NCBI RefSeq assembly: GCF_024723735.1
Contig: NZ_JANQDU010000005.1
Location: forward strand, 124,001-188,000
Origin: Frigidibacter sp. ROC022
GTDB lineage: Bacteria; Pseudomonadota; Alphaproteobacteria; Rhodobacterales; Rhodobacteraceae
Reading direction: 5' to 3'
Length of the DNA: 64,000 nucleotides
Shown here one piece after another: positions 17,185-26,165 of this stretch; the stretch's first letter is position 1; each line of letters starts with the position of its first letter. Made by a program: the position numbers and the translations under genes. The notes below the pieces were generated by a model, which searched no databases, was not told where the DNA came from, and worked only from the letters and a program-made list of their open reading frames with translations.

Positions 17185-18125
17185 GCGGCGGTCCGGGATC
17201 TGCGCAGCGCTGGATTTCGACCTTTCTCGATGCCCAGGCGGCCGAGAACTCGGCCTCGGTGAACACGCGGCTGGCCTATGGCCGCGACCTGCTGGATTTC
17301 TGCGGCTGGCTGGAGCGGCGCGGCGGCACGCTGGAAACGGCGAGCCAGGCCCAGGTCGAGGATTATCTGGCCGCCTGCGATGCCGAGGGGCTGGCGCAAT
17401 CGACCCGGGCCCGGCGGCTGTCCTCGATCCGGCAGCTGTTCCGCTTTGCCTTCGAGGAAGGCTGGCGGACCGACAATCCGGCGGTGCGGCTGAAGGGTCC
17501 GGGCCGGGCGGTACGCCTGCCGAAGACGCTCAGCGAGGACGAGGTGGACCGGCTGCTGGAAGCGGCGCGCGGCCTGGGCGCCAGCCGTCGCGACCGGCTG
17601 CGCAATGCCTGCCTGTCGGAACTGCTCTATGCGACCGGAATGCGGGTTTCGGAACTGGTGACACTGCCGGTCGCGGCGGCCCGCGGCGATCCGCGGATGC
17701 TGCTGGTGCGCGGCAAGGGCGGCAAGGAGCGGATGGTGCCGCTGTCGCCCCCGGCCCGCGCCGCGCTGGCCGCCTGGCTGGACGAGCGCGATGCCATGGA
17801 CGAGGCGGCCCGCAAGGCCACCGGCGCCGCGCCGTCGCGCTTCCTGTTCCCGGGCAGCGGCCGGGAGGGTCACCTGACAAGGCAGGGTTTCCACCGGCTG
17901 CTGAAGGAAATCGCCGTCGCCGCCGGGATCAGCCCGGCCAAGGTGACACCGCATGTGCTGCGCCACGCCTTCGCCACCCATCTGCTGGCGCGCGGCGCCG
18001 ATCTGCGCTCGATCCAGACCCTGCTGGGCCATGCCGACGTCACCACGACCGAGATCTACACCCATGTGCTGGACGAACGGCTGAAGGCGCTGGTGATCGG
18101 GCATCATCCGCTGGCCAAGTCCTAG
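17181..18125 (+). CDS. xerD: Tyrosine site-specific recombinase XerD
   Basis: 314 residues. The full catalytic set is present: Arg155 (ATGMRVSEL), Lys182 (GKGGKERMV), His258 and Arg261 (HVLRHAFATHLL), His284 (LGHADV) and nucleophile Tyr293 (TEIYTHV). With XerC it resolves chromosome dimers at dif near division. The N-terminal SAM-like core-binding domain covers about 1-95. No dif-like site was recognised nearby, and the housekeeping neighbours argue against an integrase role. Confidence 0.9.
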   Translation: MSGGPGSAQRWISTFLDAQAAENSASVNTRLAYGRDLLDFCGWLERRGGTLETASQAQVEDYLAACDAEGLAQSTRARRLSSIRQLFRFAFEEGWRTDNPAVRLKGPGRAVRLPKTLSEDEVDRLLEAARGLGASRRDRLRNACLSELLYATGMRVSELVTLPVAAARGDPRMLLVRGKGGKERMVPLSPPARAALAAWLDERDAMDEAARKATGAAPSRFLFPGSGREGHLTRQGFHRLLKEIAVAAGISPAKVTPHVLRHAFATHLLARGADLRSIQTLLGHADVTTTEIYTHVLDERLKALVIGHHPLAKS

Positions 18126-18170
18126 CCGGGCTTGCCTCGTTCGGGCGCAATCGACCGGTTGCGGACGGCA

Positions 18171-18194
18171 GGAGCCTCCGGCGGGAGTATTTGA
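18171..18194 (+). repeat. Dispersed intergenic repeat, copy 1
   Basis: Core GCCTCCGGCGGGAGTATTTG at 18174-18193, inside a 24-bp block identical to the copy at 30276-30299. CTCC and GGAG can form a short stem around GGCG, followed by TATTT. It lies between the converging xerD and aroG genes. The same sentence-like motif is, to my recollection, common in Rhodobacteraceae intergenic regions. Confidence 0.75.
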
Positions 18195-18267
18195 CACCCG
18201 AAGATGAAACCGCCGCCGCCGGCCGGGGCGCCTCGCGGCGGGTGGCCGCGAAGCGTGGTTTCCGGGC

Positions 18268-19638
18268 TCAGCCTGCGGCGGCGAGGCTGGCGGGCTGGCG
18301 CCGGGCCGAGAGTTCCTCGGCCACCAGGAAGGCCAGTTCCAGCGCCTGGCTGGCGTTCAGCCGCGGGTCGCAGGCGGTGTGGTAGCGCGACGAGAGATCC
18401 TCGTCCGAGACCGCCCGGACCCCGCCGGTGCATTCGGTCACGTCCTTGCCGGTCATCTCGAAATGCACGCCGCCGGGGATCGTGCCCTCGGCCTTGTGGA
18501 TCGCGAAGAACTCCTGCACCTCGCGCAGCACCGAATCGAAGGGGCGTGTCTTGTAGCCGCTCGACGACTTGATCGTGTTGCCGTGCATCGGATCGCAGGT
18601 CCAGACCACGTTGGCGCCTTCCTCCTGCACCGCCTTGATCAGCCGCGGCAGATTGTCGCCGACCTGACCGGCGCCGAAGCGGGCGATCAGGGTCAGCCGG
18701 CCGGGCTCGTTCTTCGGGTTCAGCCGCGCCATCAGCGCCTTGAGATGGCCCGAGGTCAGGGTCGGCCCGCATTTGAGCCCGATCGGGTTCTGCACGCCCT
18801 TGAGGAATTCCACATGGGCGCCGTCCGGCTGCCGGGTCCGGTCCCCGATCCAGAGCATGTGGCCGGTGCCGGCCAGCGGCAGGCCCGTGGTGCTGTCGAT
18901 CCGGCAGAGCGCCTCTTCGTATTCCAGCAGCAGCGCCTCGTGCGAGGTGTAGAAATCGACCTGGGCGAGGTCATGCGCGGTCTCGGCGGTGAGCCCGGCG
19001 GCGGCCATGAAGTCCAGCGTGTCCTGGATCCGGTTGGCCATGTCGCGGTAGCGCTCGGCATTGTCGGCATTGGTGAAGCCCAGGGTCCAGGCATGGACCC
19101 GGTGGACATCGGCAAAGCCGCCCTTGGAGAAGGCGCGCAGCAGGTTCAGCGTCGCCGCCGACTGGGTATAGGCCTGCAGCATCCGGGCCGGATCGGGGAT
19201 TCGCGCCTCGGCGGTGAAGTCGAAGCCGTTGATGATGTCGCCCTTGTAGGACGGCAGCTCGGTGCCGCCGACCGTCTCGGTCGGGGCCGAGCGCGGCTTG
19301 GCGAACTGGCCCGCCATCCGGCCGACCTTGATCACCGGAACCTTGGCGCCGAAGGTCAGCACCATCGCCATCTGCAGCATGACCTTGAAGGTATCGCGGA
19401 TGTTGTCGGCGGAGAACTCGGCAAAGCTCTCGGCGCAGTCACCGCCCTGCAGCAGGAAGGCTTCGCCCTTCGAGACCTTGGCCAGCTCGCGTTTCAGGGT
19501 CCGCGCCTCGCCGGCGAACACCAGCGGCGGATAATGCGACAGTTGCGCCTCGACCGCGGCCAGGGCGTCGGAATCCGGATAGTCCGGCATCTGCACCCGC
19601 GGGAGGTTGCGCCATGCGGTCTTTGTCCACTCGCTCAT
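18268..19638 (-). CDS. aroG: Class II 3-deoxy-7-phosphoheptulonate synthase (DAHP synthase)
   Basis: 456 residues, the size of plant-type class II DAHP synthases. It condenses phosphoenolpyruvate and erythrose 4-phosphate, the first shikimate step. Family landmarks include [26 protein letters not shown]-like ([15 protein letters not shown]), [28 protein letters not shown] and CDPMHGNT. The start at 19638 gives the standard [11 protein letters not shown]-terminus. It is monocistronic, convergent with xerD and divergent from the GlxA-type regulator. Confidence 0.95.
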   Translation of the reverse strand: MSEWTKTAWRNLPRVQMPDYPDSDALAAVEAQLSHYPPLVFAGEARTLKRELAKVSKGEAFLLQGGDCAESFAEFSADNIRDTFKVMLQMAMVLTFGAKVPVIKVGRMAGQFAKPRSAPTETVGGTELPSYKGDIINGFDFTAEARIPDPARMLQAYTQSAATLNLLRAFSKGGFADVHRVHAWTLGFTNADNAERYRDMANRIQDTLDFMAAAGLTAETAHDLAQVDFYTSHEALLLEYEEALCRIDSTTGLPLAGTGHMLWIGDRTRQPDGAHVEFLKGVQNPIGLKCGPTLTSGHLKALMARLNPKNEPGRLTLIARFGAGQVGDNLPRLIKAVQEEGANVVWTCDPMHGNTIKSSSGYKTRPFDSVLREVQEFFAIHKAEGTIPGGVHFEMTGKDVTECTGGVRAVSDEDLSSRYHTACDPRLNASQALELAFLVAEELSARRQPASLAAAG

Positions 19639-19846
19639 CAGTCGGCTCCGTCCATCGGAATGCTTTGAAACGCCGAGTTTATAGCCGGGAGTGCCGGGCA
19701 GGGAAACCCATGGAAACGCGGTCGGGCAACATTCCCGGGAACCGCAGCGCGCGACACGCGACGTCGCTTTTCCTGTCCATGGCGTCTCTGCCCTCTTGCG
19801 CGGTCGCGGCTTTCCTGTTTCGCTCCCCTGCGGATCGGAGAAAGAA

Positions 19847-20854
19847 GTGCAGACCGCCAGCCGCCAGAATGCCGAAGCACGGGCCGCCAATCGCGCGACG
19901 CGACGGTTCGTTTTCGTGCTGCTGCCCGATTTCACCTTTCTCAGCTTCGCCGGCGCCATCGAGTCGCTGCGGCTGGCCAACCGCAATGCGGGCCGGACCA
20001 TCTATTCCTGGGTGCTGGCCGGCGAGGGTGGCGAGACCGCGACCTGCTCGAACGGGATCAGCCTGGCGCTGGACATGGACCTGACCGAGGTCAACCGCGA
20101 GGACACGATCCTGGTCTGCGGCGGCATCGACGTGGCGCAGAATTCGTCGAAGCGGCTGATCTCCTGGCTCCGGCGCGAGGCGCGCAAGGGGGCGGCGATC
20201 GGCGGGCTCTGCACCGCGGCGCATACGCTGGCGATGGCGGGGCTGCTGGACGGCAAGAAGGCGACGATCCACTGGGAGAACCAGGACAGCTTCGCCGAGG
20301 CCTTCGAGGAGGTGCGGCTGACCAAGTCGGTCTTCGTCGTCGACGGCGGCCGGATGACCACGGCGGGCGGCACCGCCAGCATCGACCTGATGCTGAAGAT
20401 CATCGCCGACGACCATGGCGAGGACCTGGCCAACGCGGTGGCCGACCAGCTGATCTATTCGACGATCCGCACCGACCAGGACACCCAGCGGCTGAGCGTG
20501 CCGACCCGGATCGGGGTCCGGCATCCGAAGCTCTCGACGGTGATCCAGAAGATGGAAAGCCATATCGAGGAACCGGTCTCTCCGGCCACCCTGGCGCGCG
20601 AAGTCGGCATGTCGACGCGGCAGCTGGAGCGGCTGTTCCGGCGCTACCTGAACCGCAGTCCGAAGCGCTATTACATGGAACTGCGGCTGCAGAAGGCCCG
20701 CAACCTTCTGATGCAGACCGACATGAGCGTTATCAACGTGGCGCTGGCCTGCGGTTTTGCCTCTCCGTCGCATTTCTCGAAATGCTACCGGGCCCAGTAC
20801 GAGACGACCCCCTATCGCGAGCGCGGCAGCCACGCGGCGCGGCTGTCGATCTGA
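19847..20854 (+). CDS. GlxA-family AraC-type transcriptional regulator
   Basis: 335 residues. A DJ-1/PfpI-like domain (about 20-190) carries the elbow Cys in [13 protein letters not shown], and the C-terminal AraC domain has two helix-turn-helix units ([19 protein letters not shown] and [20 protein letters not shown]). Close relatives such as GbdR and CdhR control glycine betaine, carnitine or arginine catabolism, so an amine or quaternary-amine effector is plausible but not shown. GGAG lies 6 nt before the GTG at 19847; upstream in-frame codons run into the aroG promoter region. Confidence 0.86.
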   Translation: MQTASRQNAEARAANRATRRFVFVLLPDFTFLSFAGAIESLRLANRNAGRTIYSWVLAGEGGETATCSNGISLALDMDLTEVNREDTILVCGGIDVAQNSSKRLISWLRREARKGAAIGGLCTAAHTLAMAGLLDGKKATIHWENQDSFAEAFEEVRLTKSVFVVDGGRMTTAGGTASIDLMLKIIADDHGEDLANAVADQLIYSTIRTDQDTQRLSVPTRIGVRHPKLSTVIQKMESHIEEPVSPATLAREVGMSTRQLERLFRRYLNRSPKRYYMELRLQKARNLLMQTDMSVINVALACGFASPSHFSKCYRAQYETTPYRERGSHAARLSI

Positions 20855-21090
20855 GTCGCTGGCGGCGGTGGCGGTCTTGCGGATTTCGACAATCGACGGT
20901 GGTGCGACGGGTTGTCGCCGGTCCCGGAACGGTCGCAGCGCCCGGTCCTGCCGCAGTTGCCTTTCTGACAGGCAGTCTGCCGGGGCATCGGGCGCCACGG
21001 GCCGGTTTTCGGCACCCGGCGCGGCAGGGAGGTTTTGCCAAGCAGAGCCGAAACGGATAAGCCATGGTTCTGACCAGTTGGGGGGCTGAC

Positions 21091-21555
21091 ATGACCGAGA
21101 CTGCCGCATCCGGCAGTGTGACGCTGAGGCCGATCGAGGCCCGGGACCGCAGGGACTGGGGTCGGTTGTGGACCGATTACCTGGCCTTCTACGACACCTC
21201 CCTGCCCGTCTCGATCCATGACACAACCTTCGCCCGGCTGACCGGCGACGACCCGGCGCTGCACGGGCTGATCGCCGAGGTCGATGGCCGCCCCTCCGGA
21301 CTGGTGCATTACATCTTTCACGAGCATTGCTGGACGCCCGAGGGCGTCACCTACCTGCAGGATCTCTATGCCGATCCCGAACAGCGCGGCATCGGCCTTG
21401 GCCGGGCGCTGATCGAGGCGGTCTATGCCGCCGCGGACGCCGCCGGTCGGCCATCGGTCTATTGGCTGACCCAGGATTTCAACGCCACCGCGCGAAGGCT
21501 CTATGACCGGGTCGGTCGGCTTTCGCCCTTCATCAAGTACACCCGTCCCGCATGA
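21091..21555 (+). CDS. GNAT-family N-acetyltransferase
   Basis: 154 residues. The acetyl-CoA-binding motif A is DLYADPEQRGIGLGRALIEA, preceded by the beta-strand GLVHYIFHEHCW and followed by SVYWLTQDFNATARRLYDRV. The acyl acceptor cannot be told. GGGGGG lies 5 nt before the ATG at 21091; an in-frame ATG at 21064 is the alternative. The 236-bp spacer after the GlxA-type gene holds nothing I can identify. The stop overlaps the next gene by 4 bp. Confidence 0.88.
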   Translation: MTETAASGSVTLRPIEARDRRDWGRLWTDYLAFYDTSLPVSIHDTTFARLTGDDPALHGLIAEVDGRPSGLVHYIFHEHCWTPEGVTYLQDLYADPEQRGIGLGRALIEAVYAAADAAGRPSVYWLTQDFNATARRLYDRVGRLSPFIKYTRPA

Positions 21556-22973
21556 GATTCGCCTTGTCCCTTTCGATCCCCACCCCGTTCCGCCGCCTGG
21601 CCCCGCGTCTTGCCCTTCTGGCCGGGCTGGCACTGACCGCCTGCAGCCCGGTGACGCCGGACGCCGCGGTGACCAGCCGGGCCGCCGGGCCGCTGCGGGA
21701 CACGCTGCCGCCGATGAAGCGGTTCGCAGCCGGCCATGACCGTCGCCCGACCCGGCCGAACAGCGAACTCGCCCGCGATTTCCTCGACCTGACCTTCCAG
21801 CTCGAATCCGGCCGGGCCCTGCCGGTGCTGACCCGGTTCGAGGGTCCGATCACCGTCCGGGTCGAAGGCAAGGCCCCGCCGACGCTGGTGCCCGACCTCG
21901 AGCGGTTGCTGGCCCGGCTGCGCAACGAGGCGGGGCTGAACATCCACCGGATCAAGTCCGGTCAGGCCAGCGTCACCATCGCCACCGTCTCGCGCGGGGA
22001 ATTGCAGAGGCTGGTCCCGCAGGCCGCCTGTTTCGTCAGCCCGCGGATCTCTTCCTGGAGCGAATACAAGGCCTCGCGCCGCTCGCCGGTCTCGGACTGG
22101 ACGACATTGCGCGAGCGGACCCGGATGGCGGTCTTCATCCCCTCGGATGTGGCGCCGCAGGAGATTCGCGACTGCCTGCACGAGGAGCTGGCCCAGGCGC
22201 TCGGCCCGGTGAACGATCTCTACCGACTGCCGGATTCGGTGTTCAACGACGACAATTTCCACACCGTCCTGACCGGATTCGACATGCTGATGCTGCGCGT
22301 CACCTATGCGCCCGAGCTGCATTCGGGGATGTCCAAGCCCGAGGTCGCGGCCCGTCTGCCGGCGCTGCTGGCACGGCTGAACCCGCGTGGCGGGCAAGGT
22401 GGTATCGGCGTGGCTTCCGAGACGCCACGGCTCTGGGTCACCTCCATCGAGACCGCGCTTGGCGCACGCACCCCGGCTTCGCGCCGCCGCGCCGCCGCCA
22501 AGCAAGCGGTATCGCTGGCCAATGCCCAAGGCTGGAATGACTGCCGGCTGGCCTTTTCGCTCTATGTCCTGGGCCGGCTGTCGATCGCGGCCGAGCCGGA
22601 ACAGGCGCTTGCCTCGTTCCTTCAGGCAGAGGCGATCTATCGCGCACGGCCCCAGACCCGGTTGCAGGCCGCGCATGTGGCAATGCAGCTGGCGGCCTAT
22701 GCGCTGTCTTCGGGCAATACCGACGCCGTGCTGCATCTGGCCGATGCCAATATCCCCGCCGCCGCAAGGGCCGAGAATGCAGCGCTTCTGGCACAGTTGA
22801 TGCTGATGAAGTCCGAGGCGCTGAAACTGTCTGGCCGCCGCGACGAAGCCCGGGTAGTGCGTCAGGATGCCCTGGGCTGGGCCCGCTATGGATTCGGCTC
22901 GGATGGCGAGGTCCGTGCACGGGCCGGAGAGATCGCCGGGCTGGTGCCGGGCTTGAGGGTGGCCGCGAAATGA
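21552..22973 (+). CDS. DUF2927-type lipoprotein
   Basis: 473 residues. The N-terminus is a lipoprotein signal (ALLAGLALTACSPV) with lipobox LTAC, so it should be lipid-anchored in the envelope. The stretch DFLDLTFQLESGRALPVLTR and the following WSEYKASRRSP region resemble the DUF2927 family, which has protease-like features but no proven activity. The C-terminal third is helical and TPR-like (LASFLQAEAIYRARPQTRLQ). It is coupled by 4-bp overlaps to the GNAT gene before it and to the tiny membrane-protein gene after it. Confidence 0.82.
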   Translation: MRFALSLSIPTPFRRLAPRLALLAGLALTACSPVTPDAAVTSRAAGPLRDTLPPMKRFAAGHDRRPTRPNSELARDFLDLTFQLESGRALPVLTRFEGPITVRVEGKAPPTLVPDLERLLARLRNEAGLNIHRIKSGQASVTIATVSRGELQRLVPQAACFVSPRISSWSEYKASRRSPVSDWTTLRERTRMAVFIPSDVAPQEIRDCLHEELAQALGPVNDLYRLPDSVFNDDNFHTVLTGFDMLMLRVTYAPELHSGMSKPEVAARLPALLARLNPRGGQGGIGVASETPRLWVTSIETALGARTPASRRRAAAKQAVSLANAQGWNDCRLAFSLYVLGRLSIAAEPEQALASFLQAEAIYRARPQTRLQAAHVAMQLAAYALSSGNTDAVLHLADANIPAAARAENAALLAQLMLMKSEALKLSGRRDEARVVRQDALGWARYGFGSDGEVRARAGEIAGLVPGLRVAAK

Positions 22974-23137
22974 TTGTTCTGGGATTTCTCGTGATTGGTG
23001 CGCTGATCGGCGGCTCTAAGGCGCGGCGGCGCGGTGGCAACCGGCTCGACATCGCGCAATATGCAGCTGTCTATGCCATTGCCTTTGCGCTGCTGGGCAT
23101 GATCCTGACCATCGCGATCGACCGTTCGCTGAGCTGA
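22970..23137 (+). CDS. Small two-span membrane protein
   Basis: 55 residues: MIVLGFLVIGALIGGSKARR, a basic loop RRGGNRLDIAQ, then a second hydrophobic helix YAAVYAIAFALLGMILTIAI and a short DRSLS tail. The helix-basic loop-helix layout predicts both termini outside or in the periplasm. It starts inside the stop of the DUF2927 lipoprotein gene (ATGA), so it is made with it. I do not know a function. Confidence 0.75.
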   Translation: MIVLGFLVIGALIGGSKARRRGGNRLDIAQYAAVYAIAFALLGMILTIAIDRSLS

Positions 23138-23194
23138 CGCGGCGCTTGTGACGGTCCGCATCTGCGGCCGGCCGTGATACCTTGGGGGTCGTTG

Positions 23195-24382
23195 ATGTTC
23201 CTGCCCTTCTTCGACAGCCTTCGCCGCCACGCCGTTCCGGTGTCGCTGCGGGAATTCCTGGCCTTTCTCGAAGCGATGTCGCAGGGCCTGGCGACCTATG
23301 ACGTGGAGGCCTTCTACTACCTCGCCCGGTTGACCATGGTGAAGGACGAGCGGCACATCGACCGCTTCGACCGCGCCTTTGCCGAGTCGTTCCAGGGGCT
23401 GGAGGCGGTGAGCGTCGAGAAGGTGCTCGAGGCCATGGATCTGCCCGCCGACTGGCTGGAGAAGCTGGCCGAAAGGCATCTGACCGCCAAGGAAAAGGCC
23501 GAGATCGAGGCCCTGGGCGGGTTCGAGAAGCTGATGGAGACGCTGCGCAAACGGCTGGAAGAGCAGAAGGGCCGGCATCAGGGCGGCTCGAAATGGATCG
23601 GCACGGCGGGCACCTCGCCCTTCGGGGCCTATGGCTACAATCCGGAAGGGGTGCGGATCGGCCAGTCCGAGAGCCGGCATCAGCGGGCGGTCAAAGTCTG
23701 GGACCGACGCGAGTTCCGCGACTACGACGACCAGATCGAGATCGGCACGCGGCAGATCAAGGTGGCGCTGCGCCGGTTGCGCAGATGGGCGCGCGATGGC
23801 GCGGCCGAGGAACTGGACCTCGACGGAACGATCCGGGCCACGGCCGAGCATGGCTGGCTGGATATCCAGGTTCGGCCGGAGCGGCGCAACGCCGCGAAAG
23901 TGCTGCTGTTTCTTGATGTCGGCGGTTCAATGGACCCGCATGTGCGACTGGCCTCGGAACTGTTCTCGGCGGCGAAGTCGGAGTTCCGGCATCTCGAGCA
24001 GTTCTATTTCCACAACTGCCCCTACGAGGCACTCTGGCGCGACAATCGCCGACGCTGGGACCAGCGGACACCGACATGGGAGGTGCTGCGGACCTACAAC
24101 TCGGACTGGCACGCGATCTTTGTCGGCGATGCCGCGATGTCGCCCTACGAGATCAGCTATCCGGGCGGGGCCAACGAATATTACAACGAAGAAAGCGGCG
24201 AGACCTGGCTGCGGCGCTTCGCCCGGCACTGGCCACGGCATCTGTGGATCAACCCGCTTCCCGAATCGAGCTGGAAACATACCCATTCGATCGGCATGAT
24301 CCGGCAGATCCTGGACCCCGACCGCATGGTGCCGCTGACCCTGGAGGGCCTGACCCGCGGCATGCGCGCCTTGTCGCATTAG
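23195..24382 (+). CDS. CoxE-like VWA-domain protein
   Basis: 395 residues. The C-terminal half is a von Willebrand A-type domain with the metal-site segment FLDVGGSMDPH (about 240-249). The first serine of the usual DxSxS site is Gly. The N-terminal part (SLREFLAFLEAM, then VKDERHIDRFDRAFAESF) matches the CoxE/YeaD-type family, which usually works with a MoxR AAA+ ATPase in protein assembly. No moxR gene is present in the window. The ATG at 23195 was chosen over one 21 nt earlier by resemblance to the family start. Confidence 0.84.
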   Translation: MFLPFFDSLRRHAVPVSLREFLAFLEAMSQGLATYDVEAFYYLARLTMVKDERHIDRFDRAFAESFQGLEAVSVEKVLEAMDLPADWLEKLAERHLTAKEKAEIEALGGFEKLMETLRKRLEEQKGRHQGGSKWIGTAGTSPFGAYGYNPEGVRIGQSESRHQRAVKVWDRREFRDYDDQIEIGTRQIKVALRRLRRWARDGAAEELDLDGTIRATAEHGWLDIQVRPERRNAAKVLLFLDVGGSMDPHVRLASELFSAAKSEFRHLEQFYFHNCPYEALWRDNRRRWDQRTPTWEVLRTYNSDWHAIFVGDAAMSPYEISYPGGANEYYNEESGETWLRRFARHWPRHLWINPLPESSWKHTHSIGMIRQILDPDRMVPLTLEGLTRGMRALSH

Positions 24383-24427
24383 CGACCGTGACTTGACCCC
24401 GCCGCCCGGCCCCCGGACAGTGACGCC

Positions 24428-24868
24428 ATGACCGCCCTGAAAATCCTCTGGCACCGCCACCGGCTGCTCAGCCTCGCCTTCCTGGCGGCGCTGACACTGA
24501 CATGCGTCTTCGCGGTGCGGGGGCTGTTGCTGATGCCGCTGTTCGGGGCGCCGCCGCCCGATCCCCCGATCGAGGGCTGGATGACGCCGCGGCTGGTGGC
24601 GCATGGCTGGCACCTGCCGCCGGAAGTGCTGGGAGCGGCGCTCGGCATCGAGCCGGGCTCGGCCAAGGGGCGGACACTGGAACAGATCGCCCGCGATCAA
24701 GGCCGGACCGTCGAGGAACTGGCGGCCAGCATCGAGGAAGCGGCGCTGATGCACCGGGCACTGAAGGGCATGCCGCCTCTGCCTCCGCCGCCGAGCCCGG
24801 ATTTCGTACCTGCCCCGCCGCCCGAGCCGGCCCCGGCCCCGCCAGCGCCAGAGAAGACCGACCCATGA
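24428..24868 (+). CDS. Membrane-anchored hypothetical protein with proline-rich tail
   Basis: 146 residues. A hydrophobic helix at about 12-38 is followed by a conserved-looking region (IEGWMTPRLVAHGWHLPPEV, then GRTLEQIARDQGRTVEEL) and a Pro/Ala-rich tail (PPLPPPPSPDFVPAPPPEPA). The middle segment looks like a small helical domain. It ends overlapping the DedA-family gene by 4 bp, so the two are likely made together. Function unknown. Confidence 0.75.
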   Translation: MTALKILWHRHRLLSLAFLAALTLTCVFAVRGLLLMPLFGAPPPDPPIEGWMTPRLVAHGWHLPPEVLGAALGIEPGSAKGRTLEQIARDQGRTVEELAASIEEAALMHRALKGMPPLPPPPSPDFVPAPPPEPAPAPPAPEKTDP

Positions 24869-25461
24869 CCGACCTGCTGCTCGGTCTGGTGCCAAGCTGG
24901 GGGCCGGTCCTGCTGTTTCTGGCGACCTTCCTGTCCTGCCTGGCCCTGCCGGCTCCGGCCTCGTTGCTGATGCTGGCGGCGGGGGCCTTTGCCGCAGGCG
25001 GTGATCTGCTGCTGTCCACCTGCATACTGGGCGCGTTTTCGGGCGCGGTGCTGGGCGATCAGGTCGGGTTCCAGATCGGACGCTATGCCCGTGACGCTGT
25101 CTGGCGGCTGGCCAAGGACAGGTCCGCCAAGGCGCTTCTGGAGCGGGCGCAGGACTATGCCGCGCGCCGCGGCCGGCTGGGGGTGTTCCTGTCGCGCTGG
25201 CTGTTCTCGCCGCTGGGTCCCTATGTCAACTTCATCGGCGGCGCCACCGGGATGGGCTGGCTGGCCTTCACCACGGCGGGCGTGCTGGGAGAGATGGTCT
25301 GGGTCACCGTCTATGTCGGCACCGGCTATGGCTTTGCCGACCGGTTCGAGCAGATGGCAGAGCTGGCCGGCAGTTTCTCGGGCGCGGTCTCGGCGGGGCT
25401 GGTGGCGTTGATCCTGGGGGCGATCCTGCTGCGGCTGGCCCGACGGCACCGAAAGGGCTGA
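24865..25461 (+). CDS. DedA-family (SNARE-associated/VTT) membrane protein
   Basis: 198 residues with several hydrophobic segments. The family region GAFSGAVLGDQVGFQIGRYA and the basic motif FLSRWLFSPLGPYVNFIGGA (DedA FxxRxxPxxR-like) are present. DedA proteins are membrane proteins linked to lipid flipping and envelope integrity. It is coupled to the preceding anchored protein by a 4-bp overlap and converges with ccmG; a 6-bp hairpin (25468-25473 with 25482-25487) overlaps the ccmG stop region. Confidence 0.86.
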   Translation: MTDLLLGLVPSWGPVLLFLATFLSCLALPAPASLLMLAAGAFAAGGDLLLSTCILGAFSGAVLGDQVGFQIGRYARDAVWRLAKDRSAKALLERAQDYAARRGRLGVFLSRWLFSPLGPYVNFIGGATGMGWLAFTTAGVLGEMVWVTVYVGTGYGFADRFEQMAELAGSFSGAVSAGLVALILGAILLRLARRHRKG

Positions 25462-25474
25462 GCCAGAGGCGGGC

Positions 25475-26014
25475 CTATTCCCCCGCCGCTTTGGCCAGCG
25501 CCGGGCGCAGCGTGTCCTCGATCGACCGCTGGGTCAGCGGCCCGGCGAACCGCAGCACGATCTTTCCGTCGCCGTCGATCACGAAGGTCTCGGGCACCCC
25601 GTAGATTCCCCAGTCGAGCCCGGTCCGGCCCTTGGCGTCCGCCATGACCCCGGCATAGGGAGAGCCCATCTCGGCCAGGAAGCCGATGCCCTTCTCGGGC
25701 GGGTCCTTGTAGTCGATCCCGTAGATGGTGATCCCCTCTTCGGCCAGGGCCTTGAGGTTGGGATGCTCTGCCCGGCAGGGCGCGCACCAGGAGGCCCAGA
25801 AGTTCACCAGCTTGACCCCGGGCGCCGACAGGTCGGCGGCATCGAAGCCCGGATGATCGCCCAGTTCCACCACGCTCAGCTCCGGTGCCGGGCCCCCGGC
25901 GCGGGCCGAAGGTAGGGCATCGGGGTCCTGCCGTCCCATGCCCCAGAGGAACACCGCCACGAGCCCCGCGAAAAGCAGCGGCGGCAGGATCATCATCGGC
26001 GAGACTTTAGCCAT
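25475..26014 (-). CDS. ccmG: Thiol:disulfide interchange protein CcmG/DsbE
   Basis: 179 residues. One N-terminal membrane anchor (ILPPLLFAGLVAVFLWGM) is followed by a periplasmic thioredoxin fold with active site WCAPC (Cys77, Cys80) and the cis-Pro loop GVPETFVI. It keeps apocytochrome c cysteines reduced for haem attachment. Its start lies within the last 8 bp of ccmD. Last gene of the ccmCDG group. Confidence 0.93.
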   Translation of the reverse strand: MAKVSPMMILPPLLFAGLVAVFLWGMGRQDPDALPSARAGGPAPELSVVELGDHPGFDAADLSAPGVKLVNFWASWCAPCRAEHPNLKALAEEGITIYGIDYKDPPEKGIGFLAEMGSPYAGVMADAKGRTGLDWGIYGVPETFVIDGDGKIVLRFAGPLTQRSIEDTLRPALAKAAGE

Positions 26015-26165
26015 TTCCGGCCTCCCTGCGTCGTTCGGCCTCGGCCAGGCGCTGCCGCACCGACCGCGCCCGGACCCAGGTCACCAGCACCAGACCGCCC
26101 AGCAGCAGCAGCGTCGCGCCATAGGCGCTGAGCACCGTGAAGGCGTATTTCCCAAGATCGGGCAT
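26007..26165 (-). CDS. ccmD: Haem exporter protein CcmD
   Basis: 52 residues: MPDLGKYAFTVLSAYGATLL opens a single membrane span, followed by a basic tail (TWVRARSVRQRLAEAERRRE). This is the CcmD signature and it stabilises CcmE release from the CcmABC complex. It begins inside the ccmC stop (TGATG) and overlaps ccmG by 8 bp. Confidence 0.9.
   Translation of the reverse strand: MPDLGKYAFTVLSAYGATLLLLGGLVLVTWVRARSVRQRLAEAERRREAGNG

Noticed and set aside
17181-18125. Tyrosine recombinase as a sign of an integrated element
   Set aside because: The protein fits XerD, sits among housekeeping genes, and no flanking repeats or mobile genes are seen.
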